DNA of 64,000 nucleotides from Actinocrinis puniceicyclus (GCF_018283645.1 NZ_JAGSXH010000015.1:22015-86014); one strand, 5' to 3'; counted from the stretch's first letter, positions 16,049 to 25,183 are shown. Numbers and translations are program-made. Notes: generated by a model not told the origin, from the letters alone.

Positions 16049-16569
16049 TGACCGAGGGCGGCGGACCCCAGGGCGCCACCCCCGAGCAGCGGCTGGCCGA
16101 ACTGGGACTCGAGATCCCGTCCGTGGCGAAGCCCGTGGCCGCCTATGTCCCGGCCACGCGGTCCGGTTCCCTGGTCTTCACCTCCGGCCAGTTGCCCACG
16201 GTCGACGGGCGGCTGGCGAAGACGGGCAAGGTCGGTGCCGAGGTCAGCGCCGAGGAAGCCAAACAGCTTGCCGAGCGGTGCGCCCTGAACGCGCTGGCCG
16301 CGGTCAAGGCCGAGATCGGCGAGCTGTCCCGGGTGCGGCGGGTGGTCAAGGTGGTCGGGTTCGTCGCCTCCGCCCCGGACTTCACCGGCCAGCCCGGTGT
16401 GGTCAACGGTGCGAGCGAGCTGCTGGCCGAGATCTTCGGCGAGGCCGGGGCGCACGCCCGCTCGGCCGTGGGGGTCGCGGTGCTGCCCTTGGACGCCCCG
16501 GTCGAGGTGGAGCTGACCGTCGAGATCGACAGCTTCCAGGTCGACTCGGCGCCGCTCGAGGTGGCCTGA
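16048..16569 (+). CDS. RidA/YjgF family protein
   Basis: This 173-residue protein belongs to the RidA superfamily, whose best-known members hydrolyse reactive enamine/imine intermediates from PLP enzymes. Family stretches are VFTSGQLPTVDG, AKQLAERCALNALAAVKAE and ARSAVGVAVLPLDAPVEVELTVEI. Length is longer than the ~125-residue classical RidA because of an N-terminal extension, typical for the long actinobacterial subgroup. In that subgroup the Arg that binds the carboxylate in true RidA is often absent; here the corresponding VGVAVLP region has no such Arg, so deaminase activity is doubtful. The GTG start overlaps the stop of the DUF4177 gene. Confidence 0.9.
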   Translation: MTEGGGPQGATPEQRLAELGLEIPSVAKPVAAYVPATRSGSLVFTSGQLPTVDGRLAKTGKVGAEVSAEEAKQLAERCALNALAAVKAEIGELSRVRRVVKVVGFVASAPDFTGQPGVVNGASELLAEIFGEAGAHARSAVGVAVLPLDAPVEVELTVEIDSFQVDSAPLEVA

Positions 16570-16610
16570 TTCCCGGGGCCGGTTCGCGGCAGCCGGTCGC
16601 CTCGGGCCCG

Positions 16611-17384
16611 GTGACTGCGCGTGCCACGCTGGTGCTGGCCCCGAACCCGTCCGCGATGACGCTCGACGGCACCAACACGTGGGTGCTGATCGAGCCCGGC
16701 TCGCACGAGGCACTGGTGGTCGATCCGGGACCGCTGCACGAGGGCCATCTGGCGGCCGTGCTTGAGCACGTGGACGCGGCCGGGGCGCGCGTGACCTCGA
16801 TCGCTTTGACACATGGCCACCCCGATCACGCCGAGGCCGCACGACGCTTCGCCGAACTGACCCGCGCCCCCGTGCGCGCGCTCGACCCGGCGTACTGCCT
16901 GGGCTCGGCGGCTCTGGGCGGGGGCGACGTTCTGATGATCGGTGGCCTCGAAGTCCGTGTCGTCTCGACCCGGGGGCACACCGGCGACTCGCTGTCCTTT
17001 TTGATTCCCGCCGACCGGGCCCTGCTGACCGGCGACACGGTGCTCGGCCGCGGCACGACGGTCGTCGCGCATCCGGACGGTCGCCTCGCAGATTACTTCG
17101 ACTCGCTCAGGCTGATCCGCCGGATGACCGAGACGCAGGCAGTTGGCGTGATTCTTCCCGGGCACGGTCCGGTGGTGACGGAGCCGAAGGCCGCGGTCGA
17201 GTTCTACCTCACCCACCGTGCAGCGCGCCTCGCCCAGGTGGAAGCGGCGCTGGAGGCTGGAGATCGCACGGCGGACCAGATCGTGCGACGCGTTTACGCT
17301 GACATCGACCCCAGACTCTGGCCCGCCGCCGAGCTGTCGGTTCTCGCCCAGCTTGAATATCTGAACCGCAGGCGCAACACCTGA
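16611..17384 (+). CDS. metallo-beta-lactamase-fold hydrolase
   Basis: This is a 257-residue MBL-fold enzyme with the zinc motif THGHPDH near residues 64-70, the later metal ligands in RGHTGDS and GDTVLG, and the PGHGPV end motif. An RNase/LACTB2-like helical C-terminus (residues 200-257) with HRAARLAQVEAAL follows, as in LACTB2-type hydrolases. GTG 16611 is chosen: it is 41 nt after the RidA stop and matches the start of homology (ATLVLAPNPSAMTLDGTNTW). It is probably co-transcribed with the DUF4177 and RidA genes and converges on crp. The natural substrate is unknown; RNA or thioester hydrolysis are known in relatives. Confidence 0.92.
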   Translation: MTARATLVLAPNPSAMTLDGTNTWVLIEPGSHEALVVDPGPLHEGHLAAVLEHVDAAGARVTSIALTHGHPDHAEAARRFAELTRAPVRALDPAYCLGSAALGGGDVLMIGGLEVRVVSTRGHTGDSLSFLIPADRALLTGDTVLGRGTTVVAHPDGRLADYFDSLRLIRRMTETQAVGVILPGHGPVVTEPKAAVEFYLTHRAARLAQVEAALEAGDRTADQIVRRVYADIDPRLWPAAELSVLAQLEYLNRRRNT

Positions 17385-17411
17385 CTCGCCGCGCCTGACG
17401 GCCTGTGAGTG

Positions 17412-18095
17412 CTACCGCGCGCGGCGTGCCAGACGCTCCGTGTCAAGAAGGACGACCGCACGCGCTTCCAGCTTGATCCAGCCGCGCTGCGCGAAGTCGG
17501 CAAGCGCCTTGTTAACGGTCTCCCGAGACGCGCCGACCAGCTGTGCCAGCTCCTCCTGAGTGAGGTCGTGCGAGACCTTGATCCCCTCCTGCTCGTCCCC
17601 GGCAGGCTGCCCGAACCGGGTCGACAGGTCCAGCAGCGCCTTCGCCACCCGGCCGGGTACGTCCGAGAACACCAGATCCGCCAGCGTCTCGTTGGTGCGC
17701 CGCAGCCGACGCGCCATCGCCCGCAGCAGCGCGCGGGCAACTTCGGGGCGCGTCGACAGCCACGGCTGGAGTTCGCTGTGCCCGAGCGCGAGCAGTCGAG
17801 TGGAGGTGAGTGCGGTGGCGGTTGACGTACGCGGCCCCGGGTCGAACAGCGACAGCTCGCCGAACATGTCGCCCGGTCCCAGCACCGCGGTCAGGTTCTC
17901 CCGGCCGTCGCCGGAGGAGCGGCCGAGCTTGATCTTCCCCTCGACGACGACGTACAGCGCATCGCCCGGATCGCCCTCGTGGAACAGGGCGTCCCCACGG
18001 CTCAGCGCGATCTCGGTCATCGACTTGAGCAGCGAGTTCGACGCCTCTTCATCCAGCGCGGCGAACAACGGGCTCCGGCGCAGCACGTCCTCCAC
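17412..18095 (-). CDS. crp: Crp/Fnr-family transcriptional regulator (Crp)
   Basis: This is a cAMP-receptor-type regulator of 227 residues. The cyclic-nucleotide-binding domain (about 15-125) contains GELSLFDPGPRTSTATA, the phosphate-binding cassette region. A long C-helix follows and then a winged helix with the recognition motif LTQEELAQLVGASRETVNKALADF. The sequence closely follows the S. coelicolor Crp, which controls germination and antibiotic production. GTG 18095 is preferred: it has GGAGGG about 8 nt upstream and matches the known start of the orthologue; ATG 18110 is an alternative. The gene converges with the MBL hydrolase (27 nt) and diverges from nth. Confidence 0.95.
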   Translation of the reverse strand: MEDVLRRSPLFAALDEEASNSLLKSMTEIALSRGDALFHEGDPGDALYVVVEGKIKLGRSSGDGRENLTAVLGPGDMFGELSLFDPGPRTSTATALTSTRLLALGHSELQPWLSTRPEVARALLRAMARRLRRTNETLADLVFSDVPGRVAKALLDLSTRFGQPAGDEQEGIKVSHDLTQEELAQLVGASRETVNKALADFAQRGWIKLEARAVVLLDTERLARRAR

Positions 18096-18309
18096 TGTCG
18101 AACCCTCCATCGGCCTTCTGGCCGTTCTCCTGCGGTGCCGGTCGCCGGTCGTCCGGTAAGACTCGACGCCACGCCGCAATCTGTTATGCCTCTGCATCGA
18201 ACAGTGTGGCCTACCACACGGTAATTCACATACTCAGGAACGCCACACCCCAACCCTGCCCGGCACGGTTCGTCGCCGCGCAGCCTCCCGGACCATCTAC
18301 GCTTACCGA

Positions 18310-19086
18310 ATGAGCATGGCCGGTGAGACGACTGAACGCGCGCCCGCGACGAACGAGAGTCCGCTGGCGCTCACCAGGCGGGCGCGGCGGATCAACCGGG
18401 TTCTCGCCGAGATCTATCCCGATGCTCACTGCGAGCTCGACTTCGGCTCCGCCTTCCAGCTGCTGTGCTCAGTCGTGCTGTCCGCGCAGACCACAGACGT
18501 GCGGGTCAATCTGACCACCCCGGCGCTCTTCGCCCGTTACCCCGCCGCCGAGGACATGGCCGCAGCCGATCCGGTCGAACTGGAGCAGCTGATCAAGCCC
18601 ACCGGGTTCTACCGCAACAAGGCCAAGTCGCTGCTCGGGCTCGCCGCGGCGGTGTGCGACCGGTTCGGCGGAGAGGTGCCGCGGACGTTGGAGGAGCTGA
18701 TCACTCTGCCCGGTGTCGGCCGCAAGACCGCGAATGTCGTGCTCGGCAACGCGTTCGGCGTGCCAGGGATCACCGTGGACACACACTTCGGCCGGCTGGC
18801 CCGCCGCTTCGGCTGGACTCGGCAGGAGGACCCGGTCAAGGTCGAGTCCGAGGTCGGCGCGCTGTTCCCCAGGGCCGAATGGACGATGTTGTCACACCGG
18901 CTGATCTTCCACGGCCGACGCGTGTGCCACTCGCGCAGGCCCGCCTGCGGCGCCTGCCCGGTCGCGCCGCTGTGCCCTTCGCGTGGCATCGGCGAGCAGG
19001 ACCTGGTCAAGGCGGAGGCGCTGTTACGTCCAGCCTCGGCGCGTGAGGCCGCGTTGTTGGCTGCCGCCCGCAAGGCGGTTTCGTGA
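18310..19086 (+). CDS. nth: endonuclease III (base-excision DNA glycosylase/AP lyase)
   Basis: This 258-residue enzyme removes oxidised pyrimidines from DNA. The helix-hairpin-helix [13 protein letters not shown] contains catalytic Lys139, and Asp157 lies in VDTHFGR. The 4Fe-4S cluster motif C-x6-C-x2-C-x5-C is in the segment [20 protein letters not shown] near residues 204-223. The stop overlaps the GTG of the Nudix gene (GTGA), giving coupled translation. It is divergent from crp and heads the nth-nudix-marP operon, a conserved actinobacterial order. The 20-residue N-terminal extension is hydrophilic and without homology. Confidence 0.97.
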   Translation: MSMAGETTERAPATNESPLALTRRARRINRVLAEIYPDAHCELDFGSAFQLLCSVVLSAQTTDVRVNLTTPALFARYPAAEDMAAADPVELEQLIKPTGFYRNKAKSLLGLAAAVCDRFGGEVPRTLEELITLPGVGRKTANVVLGNAFGVPGITVDTHFGRLARRFGWTRQEDPVKVESEVGALFPRAEWTMLSHRLIFHGRRVCHSRRPACGACPVAPLCPSRGIGEQDLVKAEALLRPASAREAALLAAARKAVS

Positions 19087-19985
19087 ACGACGCGGTCGGC
19101 TTGGAAGCCGCCGGCGGTGGCGGCGGTGAAGGAGACATGGCCACGCTGCGTATCGGCGAACCGATGGCCGTCCCGGAACAACTGCCGGTTTGGCTGCGAC
19201 CGCTCGCCCGGGCGCTGCGCGAGCTGAGCCCGGACTGGCTCGGCTTCCGGCCCAGGAGGCGGACACTGCCCGGGGAGCCGCGCCGTTCCGCTGTGCTGAT
19301 CCTTCTCGGCGAAAGCGGCCCGGCCGGTGGCCCGGAGCCCGACATCCTGATCACCGAGCGCGCCGCGACACTGCGGGCGCACGCCGGGCAGCCGGCCTTC
19401 CCCGGCGGTCGGATCGACCCGGAGGACCACGGTCCGGTGCAGGCCGCGCTGCGCGAGGCACAGGAGGAGACCGGCGTCGATCCCGGCTCGGTGGCCGTGT
19501 TCGGCCGCCTGCCCGAGATCTACCTGCAACCGAGTGATTTCATGGTCGCGTCCGTTCTCGGGTGGTGGCACACTCCGTCGCCGCCACGCATCGTCAGCCC
19601 GCTGGAGGTGGCCGCAGTGCACCGAGTGCCTGTGGCCCAGCTTGCCGACCCCGCGAACCGGGTGCGCGTGCGCCACCCGTCCGGATACGTCGGCCCGGCC
19701 TTCCACGCGGGCGGCATGCTGGTCTGGGGTTTCACCGCCGGGCTGCTCGACGCGGTCTTGCGGCTCGGTGGCTGGGAGCGGCCGTGGGACCGTGACCGGT
19801 TCGAGGACTTGCCCGAAGAGGTCAGCGCCCTCGCCGTGCGGTCCAGTTCAACCCGCCCCGCCGATCAGCGCCCGTTCGCCGCGGGCACCGACGCGGATTC
19901 CACCGGGAGCGATCCGGCACAGAGCTTTTCGGCGGGGAACGGTTCGGACAGAGCGAGCGGCCTGGCCGGCTGCGACGGCGAGTGA
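19083..19985 (+). CDS. Nudix hydrolase, CoA pyrophosphatase (NudL) type
   Basis: This is a 300-residue Nudix protein. The segment [19 protein letters not shown] matches the NUPFXGG motif that marks CoA pyrophosphatases, and the Nudix box continues as [12 protein letters not shown]. These enzymes split CoA and related dinucleotides into phosphopantetheine and 3',5'-ADP. The last 50 residues after position 250 are a Ser/Asp/Gly-rich tail without homology. The GTG start overlaps the nth stop. The marP gene follows 10 nt downstream. CoA specificity is inferred from the motif only. Confidence 0.9.
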   Translation: MNDAVGLEAAGGGGGEGDMATLRIGEPMAVPEQLPVWLRPLARALRELSPDWLGFRPRRRTLPGEPRRSAVLILLGESGPAGGPEPDILITERAATLRAHAGQPAFPGGRIDPEDHGPVQAALREAQEETGVDPGSVAVFGRLPEIYLQPSDFMVASVLGWWHTPSPPRIVSPLEVAAVHRVPVAQLADPANRVRVRHPSGYVGPAFHAGGMLVWGFTAGLLDAVLRLGGWERPWDRDRFEDLPEEVSALAVRSSSTRPADQRPFAAGTDADSTGSDPAQSFSAGNGSDRASGLAGCDGE

Positions 19986-19995
19986 GGGTGTACCC

Positions 19996-21186
19996 GTGGA
20001 CCTGCTCGATCTGATCCTGATCATCATCGCTATCGCTTTCGCGGTGTCGGGATACCGTCAGGGCTTCGTGGTCGGCGTGTTGTCCTTCTTCGGCTTCGTC
20101 GGCGGTCTGCTCCTCGGCCTGTGGCTCGTGCCCATGGTGATACAGCGCTTCACTTCCAACACCTCGCTGGTGGTCTCCACGGTCTCGCTGTGCGCGGTCC
20201 TGGCGCTGGCCGTGCTCGGACAGGTGTTGGCCACGGCGCTCGGCGGGCGTGTCCGGGGAGAGATCACCTGGCGTCCGGTGCAGGCGGTCGACCAGAGCGC
20301 GGGCGCGGCGGTGTCCGTGATCTCGGTGATGCTGGTCGCCTGGTTCCTGGGGCTGGCGCTGGTGAACTCGACCATGCCGGTGGTCTCGCAGCAGGTACGC
20401 GGCTCCGCTCTGCTCAACGGCATGAAGCAGGTACTGCCCGCGAACGCGCAGAACTGGTTTCACTCGTTCGCGAGTGTGCTTGACCGCAGCGGTTTCCCGC
20501 AGGTGTTCGCGCCCTTCACACACGAGCAGATCGCCAATGTGCCACCGCCCGATCCCGCGGTGCTGAACGAGGCGGGCGTGGTCAAGGCGCGCAATTCGAT
20601 CGTCAAGATCGTCGGAAACGCGCCAAGTTGCGGCAAGCAGATCGAGGGTTCCGGTTTCGTCTTCGCGTCGCAGCACGTGATGACCAACGCGCACGTGGTG
20701 GGCGGCGTATCGCATCCCACGGTGCAGGTAGGCGGCGAGGGGCGGCTATACCGAGCGACGGTGGTCCTGTTCGATCCGACAAGCGACATCGCAGTGCTGT
20801 ACGTCCCCGGTCTGCACTCCGCGCCACTCGCCTTCGACACGACGGGCGCGAGCGGCGACAACGCCGTGGTGGCCGGCTTCCCGGAGGACGGACCGTTCAC
20901 GCCGGTCGCCGCTCGCGTCCGCCAGGAGATCAACGCCCAAGGGCAGGACATCTATCAGCGCGGCTCGGCCACGCGTGACATCTTCTCGCTCTACGCTCAG
21001 GTCCTTCAGGGCAACTCCGGCGGGCCTTTGCTCACCCGGACCGGGGAGGTGTACGGCGTCGTGTTCGCCAAGTCATTGGAGGACGCGTCCACGGGTTACG
21101 CGCTGACCGCCAATCAGGTCGGGCCGGATGCACAGCGCGGAGCGAGTGAGACGGCTGCGGTGGACACGCAGGGTTGCGCCATCTAA
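19996..21186 (+). CDS. marP: MarP-type membrane serine protease (CvpA + trypsin-like)
   Basis: This is a 396-residue protease with four N-terminal membrane helices of the CvpA/colicin V production type (residues 3-125), a linker, and an extracytoplasmic trypsin-like domain. The triad is His233 in TNAHVV, Asp264 in SDIAVL and Ser341 in GNSGGPL. Cys212 and Cys394 match the pair that forms the regulatory disulfide in Mycobacterium tuberculosis MarP, where the enzyme is required for acid resistance by cleaving the peptidoglycan hydrolase RipA. A RipA-like NlpC/P60 protein is encoded in this window at 55.6 kb. GTG 19996 is the start, with GAGGGTG upstream. It is the third gene of the nth operon. 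Confidence 0.95.
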   Translation: MDLLDLILIIIAIAFAVSGYRQGFVVGVLSFFGFVGGLLLGLWLVPMVIQRFTSNTSLVVSTVSLCAVLALAVLGQVLATALGGRVRGEITWRPVQAVDQSAGAAVSVISVMLVAWFLGLALVNSTMPVVSQQVRGSALLNGMKQVLPANAQNWFHSFASVLDRSGFPQVFAPFTHEQIANVPPPDPAVLNEAGVVKARNSIVKIVGNAPSCGKQIEGSGFVFASQHVMTNAHVVGGVSHPTVQVGGEGRLYRATVVLFDPTSDIAVLYVPGLHSAPLAFDTTGASGDNAVVAGFPEDGPFTPVAARVRQEINAQGQDIYQRGSATRDIFSLYAQVLQGNSGGPLLTRTGEVYGVVFAKSLEDASTGYALTANQVGPDAQRGASETAAVDTQGCAI

Positions 21187-21306
21187 CGCTTCGGTGCGCT
21201 GCACGAAGGGGCGCAGCTTTGCATGGCAGTGATCCAGATTATTGCTACTGTCTGATCTACACTCGGCGGGGTTCGGCCCGCGGTCGCGACTGTGGGGGGA
21301 TCATCC

Positions 21307-22005
21307 GTGCTCGGACACTCGCATTCGACCAGCGGCGCCCTCGCCTGGGCCGCCGCCGCGGCCTGGGTTCCGGCCGCGGTGTGGCCGGCCCGGCTGGACA
21401 CCAAGGGCATCCTGCTGGGCACGTTCATCACGGCCGGCTCGGCGCTGCTACCGGACCTGGACCACCCCGACGGTACGATCGCGCACTTCCTCGGCCCGAT
21501 ATCGCACGCCTTCTGCCGCTTCGTCGAGTGGATCTCCGGCGGCCACAGGCACGCGACCCATTCGTTCCTGTTCGTGGCTGCGGCCACTGCGGGAACCTGG
21601 GCCGGCGCTCACTATCTCGGGCGCCCGTTCACGCTCGGGTTGGTCTACCTTCTGCTATCGCTCGCCATCCGGGCACTGCATCTGTGCCCTCCCGGGAAGG
21701 GCATTCACTCCTGGGGCGTGGTGCTCCTCCTCGCGGTCGGCGGGACGTTCCTGATGTACCGTTGGATCGGCCCGGATCCCAGTTGGCTGCCCGTCGCCGT
21801 GGGGCTGGGTGCGCTCACCCATCTCGCCGGAGACTGCCTGACCGAACGCGGGTGCCCGCTGCTGTGGCCGATACCCGCCCGCCTGGGCATACCGCTGATC
21901 AAACACACGGGCGAGAAGTTGGAGACCGCGCTGCTCACCCCACTCATGGCCATCGGCGCGATCGTATCGCTCTACTTCGCGACAACGCCCCTTACCCACA
22001 AGTGA
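21307..22005 (+). CDS. metal-dependent membrane hydrolase, YdjM family
   Basis: This is a 232-residue integral membrane protein of the YdjM/LexA-regulated hydrolase family (DUF457-like). It has about five hydrophobic segments and the family motifs LLPDLDHPDG, GGHRHATHSF and LGALTHLAGDCLT, in which Asp and His residues are thought to bind a metal ion. GTG 21307 has the ribosome site GGGGGGA about 6 nt upstream; an in-frame GTG at 21292 overlaps that site and is less likely. It stands alone, about 120 nt after marP, and converges with the alpha/beta hydrolase gene. The substrate is unknown. Confidence 0.88.
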   Translation: MLGHSHSTSGALAWAAAAAWVPAAVWPARLDTKGILLGTFITAGSALLPDLDHPDGTIAHFLGPISHAFCRFVEWISGGHRHATHSFLFVAAATAGTWAGAHYLGRPFTLGLVYLLLSLAIRALHLCPPGKGIHSWGVVLLLAVGGTFLMYRWIGPDPSWLPVAVGLGALTHLAGDCLTERGCPLLWPIPARLGIPLIKHTGEKLETALLTPLMAIGAIVSLYFATTPLTHK

Positions 22006-22060
22006 GAGATGAGGGAACAGGGCGTCCGCTGCCGGCATAAATGCGAAGGACGCGTTCAGT

Positions 22061-22990
22061 TCAGCGGTCTGGTTCGTCGTCCGCGAGCCAGTTCAACACC
22101 TCCGTGTTGAACAGCTTCGGCGCCTCCTCCTGCGGGAAGTGGCCGACTCCCTCAAGCAGCCGCCAGCGATAGGGCGCGTTGACGTGCCGACCGGAGCCAC
22201 GGGCCGTACTCGTCAGCACCGCGCGGTCCAGCGCTCCGTGCAGGTGCAGCGTCGGCACCTCGGTCGGAGTGCGCATGCGCTGCTGATACTGGAGCCCGTC
22301 CGGTCGCGGCAGCGAGCGCACCCACCAGCGGAAATACTCCAACGAGCAATGTGCCACGCCGGGGATCGCGATCGCCTGCTCATAGCGCTGCGCGACTTCG
22401 GGCGGTGGCCAGTCCGGGCCGCTCCACTCGCTCAACATGCGTCCGACGGAGGCGCCTGCGTCGCGCAGCAGCGATCGCTCGGCGGCCAGCGGCCGTTGAG
22501 CGGCGAAGACATGCTTGCTCGCACCGATCTGCGCCGGGTCGGTCAACAGCGCCGCACGCTGACGCCTCGGATGACCTGCGCCGACGACGACCAGCCGCCG
22601 AACGGTCTTCGCACGCACGGTCGCGGCCGTCCAGCCGAGCGTGGCTCCCCAGCCGTGTCCGATGACTGCAGCGTTAGCCTCGCCGAGAGCGCGAATGACG
22701 CCCGTGACGTCCATCGTCAGTGTTATCGGATCGTACCCTCGCGGCGTCTTGTCGCTCCCGCCGAAGCCCCGAAGGTCCATCGCGGCGGCGCGGTAACCGG
22801 CCTCGGCGAAGGCGGTCAGCTGGTCTCGCCAGGTCCACCAGAATTGCGGAAAACCGTGCACGAACAGTACCAGCGGGCCCTCGCCGAGCTCGACGACGTG
22901 GAAGCGGGCGCCGTTGGCGGACACTTCGCGGTGTGTCCAGGCGCCTTCCACGTACACCGGTGACAGGTCTGAAGGCATGGGCGCCAGCAT
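22061..22990 (-). CDS. alpha/beta hydrolase, epoxide-hydrolase-like, nucleophile missing
   Basis: This 309-residue protein has the full alpha/beta fold of soluble epoxide hydrolases: oxyanion motif HGFPQFWWTW, LRGFGGSDKTPRGYD, a cap domain, HGALDRAVL (acid) and GVGHFPQEE (base His). At the nucleophile elbow, however, it reads GHGWGA, where family members have GHDxGG/GHDWGA; the catalytic Asp is replaced by Gly. The DNA around it reads cleanly in frame. Without the nucleophile the normal ester intermediate cannot form, so it is inactive or acts by another chemistry. The ATG at 22990 or the in-frame ATG at 22978 starts the gene. It stands downstream of the Holin-X gene on the same strand. Confidence 0.9.
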   Translation of the reverse strand: MLAPMPSDLSPVYVEGAWTHREVSANGARFHVVELGEGPLVLFVHGFPQFWWTWRDQLTAFAEAGYRAAAMDLRGFGGSDKTPRGYDPITLTMDVTGVIRALGEANAAVIGHGWGATLGWTAATVRAKTVRRLVVVGAGHPRRQRAALLTDPAQIGASKHVFAAQRPLAAERSLLRDAGASVGRMLSEWSGPDWPPPEVAQRYEQAIAIPGVAHCSLEYFRWWVRSLPRPDGLQYQQRMRTPTEVPTLHLHGALDRAVLTSTARGSGRHVNAPYRWRLLEGVGHFPQEEAPKLFNTEVLNWLADDEPDR

Positions 22991-23120
22991 TGCACAGATG
23001 GCTGACCGTACGGTGTCGTCGAGGCGTGCGTTGGGCGACTCGAAGCACAGAATGGGCGGTCACGGACCTGCGGCGTGGTGGTGGAAGTGACCTGGCCGCA
23101 CTTGCCGCTCCGGGCCCGCC

Positions 23121-23173
23121 TGGCGATCGCACGCGCCAGGCGCCGCGGCCTGATCCGAAGCTACTTCTCAAAC
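23121..23173 (+). repeat. dispersed 53-bp repeat, copy B
   Basis: This is the second copy of the repeat found at 2993-3045, in opposite orientation (46 of 53 identical). It contains a clean hairpin, GCCTGGCG/CGCCAGGC with an 8-nt loop, at its left end. It lies in the space between the Holin-X gene end and the alpha/beta hydrolase start. Its position between genes suggests a REP-like or mobile non-coding element. Confidence 0.75.
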
Positions 23174-23219
23174 TCGGGGTAGCGCGGGCCCAACAACTTG
23201 CCCAACAACAGTTGCTGCT

Positions 23220-23636
23220 CTACCGCGGGGTTCGCTTGAGTACGGCGAGCGATTCGTTGGTCGTGCGTTTGGTCGCGTCGACGCCGCGGATCGCCTTGAA
23301 CCGCACCAACCCGACGCCGCCACACACCGCGCCGAGCAAGAGGTAACCGCCTCCGACGATGAGCCAGGCCCAGGCCAGCCCGATCCCGGCGGCGTGGATG
23401 CCGTAGGCGATCGCGAAGGAGCACATGATCAGGGCGAACAACAGCAGCATGCCCGCGACCGCGAACAGTCCGCCGCCCGTGGCCGCCTGCTTGAAGTCTC
23501 GGCGCAACTCCGCTTTGGCCAGCGCGATCTCGTCGCGCACCAGGGCGGACATGTCCTTGGTCGCAGACATGACCAGGGCGGAGAGTTTCTGGTCCGTCTC
23601 GGCGTGCTCGGACGGGGAACCGATGGTCACGGCCAC
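23220..23636 (-). CDS. Holin-X (holin superfamily III-like) membrane protein
   Basis: This is a 138-residue protein with a conserved amphipathic N-terminal half (SALVRDEIALAKAELRRDFKQA) and two membrane helices (about residues 55-80 and 85-108), the pattern of the actinobacterial Holin-X family (PF07332). Despite the name, it is a chromosomal gene near acsA in many actinomycetes and is not evidence of a prophage. GTG 23636 follows GGAGGT at 4-5 nt; a second GTG at 23630 is also possible. The longer upstream frame is not supported. The function is unknown; a role in membrane or envelope organisation is a guess. Confidence 0.88.
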   Translation of the reverse strand: MAVTIGSPSEHAETDQKLSALVMSATKDMSALVRDEIALAKAELRRDFKQAATGGGLFAVAGMLLLFALIMCSFAIAYGIHAAGIGLAWAWLIVGGGYLLLGAVCGGVGLVRFKAIRGVDATKRTTNESLAVLKRTPR

Positions 23637-23941
23637 GGGTACCTCCACAGGGCGGACTTGATCGGCGGGCAGGTCCCGGCCCAAGTACCCCGGGAGTCGT
23701 CGGATTATGCGGTCATTGGGCTGAACGCGCAGGCTGGAATCGGCGAGGGGTGCGCTTCCCCGTGCGGACTCGCATCCGCGGAGGGCGCGGGCCAGCCGGT
23801 GAATAGCTACAAGTTGATCAGTCGCTTTATCGATATATCGCTTTATCGCCCTTGGGTGGATTCTGGAACCGGCGCCGGTCGGCGGCCGAACCGGCGGAAA
23901 AACCGTTCGCGACCTGCGGCCGCGCGTGTTACGCATTACCC

Positions 23942-25183
23942 ATGCCGACAGAGCCGTCCGCGCCGCGCGCGCTTACTGAAAGCGAGTTGGAGCACTTCTA
24001 CCGACTCGACGAACTGGCCTTCGGGGAGGAACCGGCAAGCCAGCAAGCCGCGGAGGTCAGCAGGCGGCTCCTGGAACGCGACCGGACCATCGGCGTGTTC
24101 GACGGCCCGCAGTTGGTCGGCGGCGCTTCGATCTTCACCCTTGAGATGACCGTGCCGGGTGGGCGGATCCCGCTCGCCGGCGTCAGCTGGGTCAGCGTGA
24201 TGCCCACTCACCGGCGCCGCGGCATTCTCAGCTCGATGATGCGCTGTCAGCTGCACGGTCTCCACGAGTCGGGCGGCGAGGCCGTGGCCGGCTTGACCGC
24301 CAGCGAGCCGCCGATCTACGGACGCTTCGGCTACGGGTCGGCCTCGCGCGCCGCTGCGTTGACGATCCAGCGCCCGTACAGCGCGTTGCGTATTCCCGAG
24401 GGCGTGGACTCCATCGCTCTCCGATTCGTACCGACCGACGAATCCTACGAGGTCTGCGAAGAGATCTACGCGCGCCAGGTACCCGAACGGCCCGGCATGC
24501 TCGTGCGCACGCCGAGTTGGGCGATGGCGTACTTCACGGACGTTGACCAGTGGCGGGCCGGCCGTTCCCGTCTCCGGACGGTACTGGCGGAACGCGACGG
24601 TAAAGCAGTCGGCTATACGCGTTATCGCACCAAATATCGTGAAAGCGACGGCAGACCTGCTGGTGAAGTGAGTGTGACTGAACTCTATGCGGACGATGCC
24701 GCGTCATACGCGGCATTGCTGCGGTATCTCACCGAAATCGATCTCATGACGATCACCCGTCTGGACGGCATCCCGCTCGACGGCCATGCAATGCATCTCC
24801 TTCAGAACGTGCGCGCTGCCAATGTGCATGTCAAAGACGCGCTCTACATCCGGCTGGTCGACATAGATCGAGCGCTGGCGTCACGTAGCTACGCCGCGCC
24901 GATCGACCTCGTCCTTGACGTGGCCGACGCGCTGTGCCCCTGGAACGCCGGCCGCTGGCGATTGACCGGCGATGAAGCAGGCGCGTGCTGCGAACCCACC
25001 GCCGCCGCCGCCGCCGATCTCGCGCTCGACGTGCGGGAACTCGGCGCGGCTTACCTCGGAGGCACCTCGCTGGCCGCGCTCGGGGCGGCCGGGCTGGTGA
25101 AGGAACACCGCCGCGGCGCCCTGGCCGCCGCGGCCCGCGCTTTCGCCGCAGATCTGGAACCGTGGATTCCGTTCGGCTTCTGA
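23942..25183 (+). CDS. Eis-like GNAT N-acetyltransferase
   Basis: This is a 413-residue tripartite acetyltransferase of the Eis family: an N-terminal GNAT domain, a second GNAT-like domain and a C-terminal SCP2-like region. The acetyl-CoA loop is VSVMPTHRRRGILSS, and Tyr126 in SEPPIYGRFGYG is at the same position as the catalytic Tyr126 of mycobacterial Eis. The protein ends with Phe, whose carboxylate is the general base in Eis. Eis enzymes acetylate amines such as aminoglycosides at several positions, but natural substrates are uncertain. Start ATG 23942. It is divergent from the Holin-X gene (305 nt) and converges on acsA. Confidence 0.92.
   Translation: MPTEPSAPRALTESELEHFYRLDELAFGEEPASQQAAEVSRRLLERDRTIGVFDGPQLVGGASIFTLEMTVPGGRIPLAGVSWVSVMPTHRRRGILSSMMRCQLHGLHESGGEAVAGLTASEPPIYGRFGYGSASRAAALTIQRPYSALRIPEGVDSIALRFVPTDESYEVCEEIYARQVPERPGMLVRTPSWAMAYFTDVDQWRAGRSRLRTVLAERDGKAVGYTRYRTKYRESDGRPAGEVSVTELYADDAASYAALLRYLTEIDLMTITRLDGIPLDGHAMHLLQNVRAANVHVKDALYIRLVDIDRALASRSYAAPIDLVLDVADALCPWNAGRWRLTGDEAGACCEPTAAAAADLALDVRELGAAYLGGTSLAALGAAGLVKEHRRGALAAAARAFAADLEPWIPFGF

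Noticed and set aside
22674..23171. 165-codon minus-strand frame overlapping the alpha/beta hydrolase start and the repeat
   Set aside because: It is a shadow of the hydrolase gene extended through the repeat; it has an Arg-rich random composition.
23220..23636. Holin-like protein as evidence for a prophage
   Set aside because: No other phage genes are near, and Holin-X proteins are normal chromosomal genes in actinomycetes.
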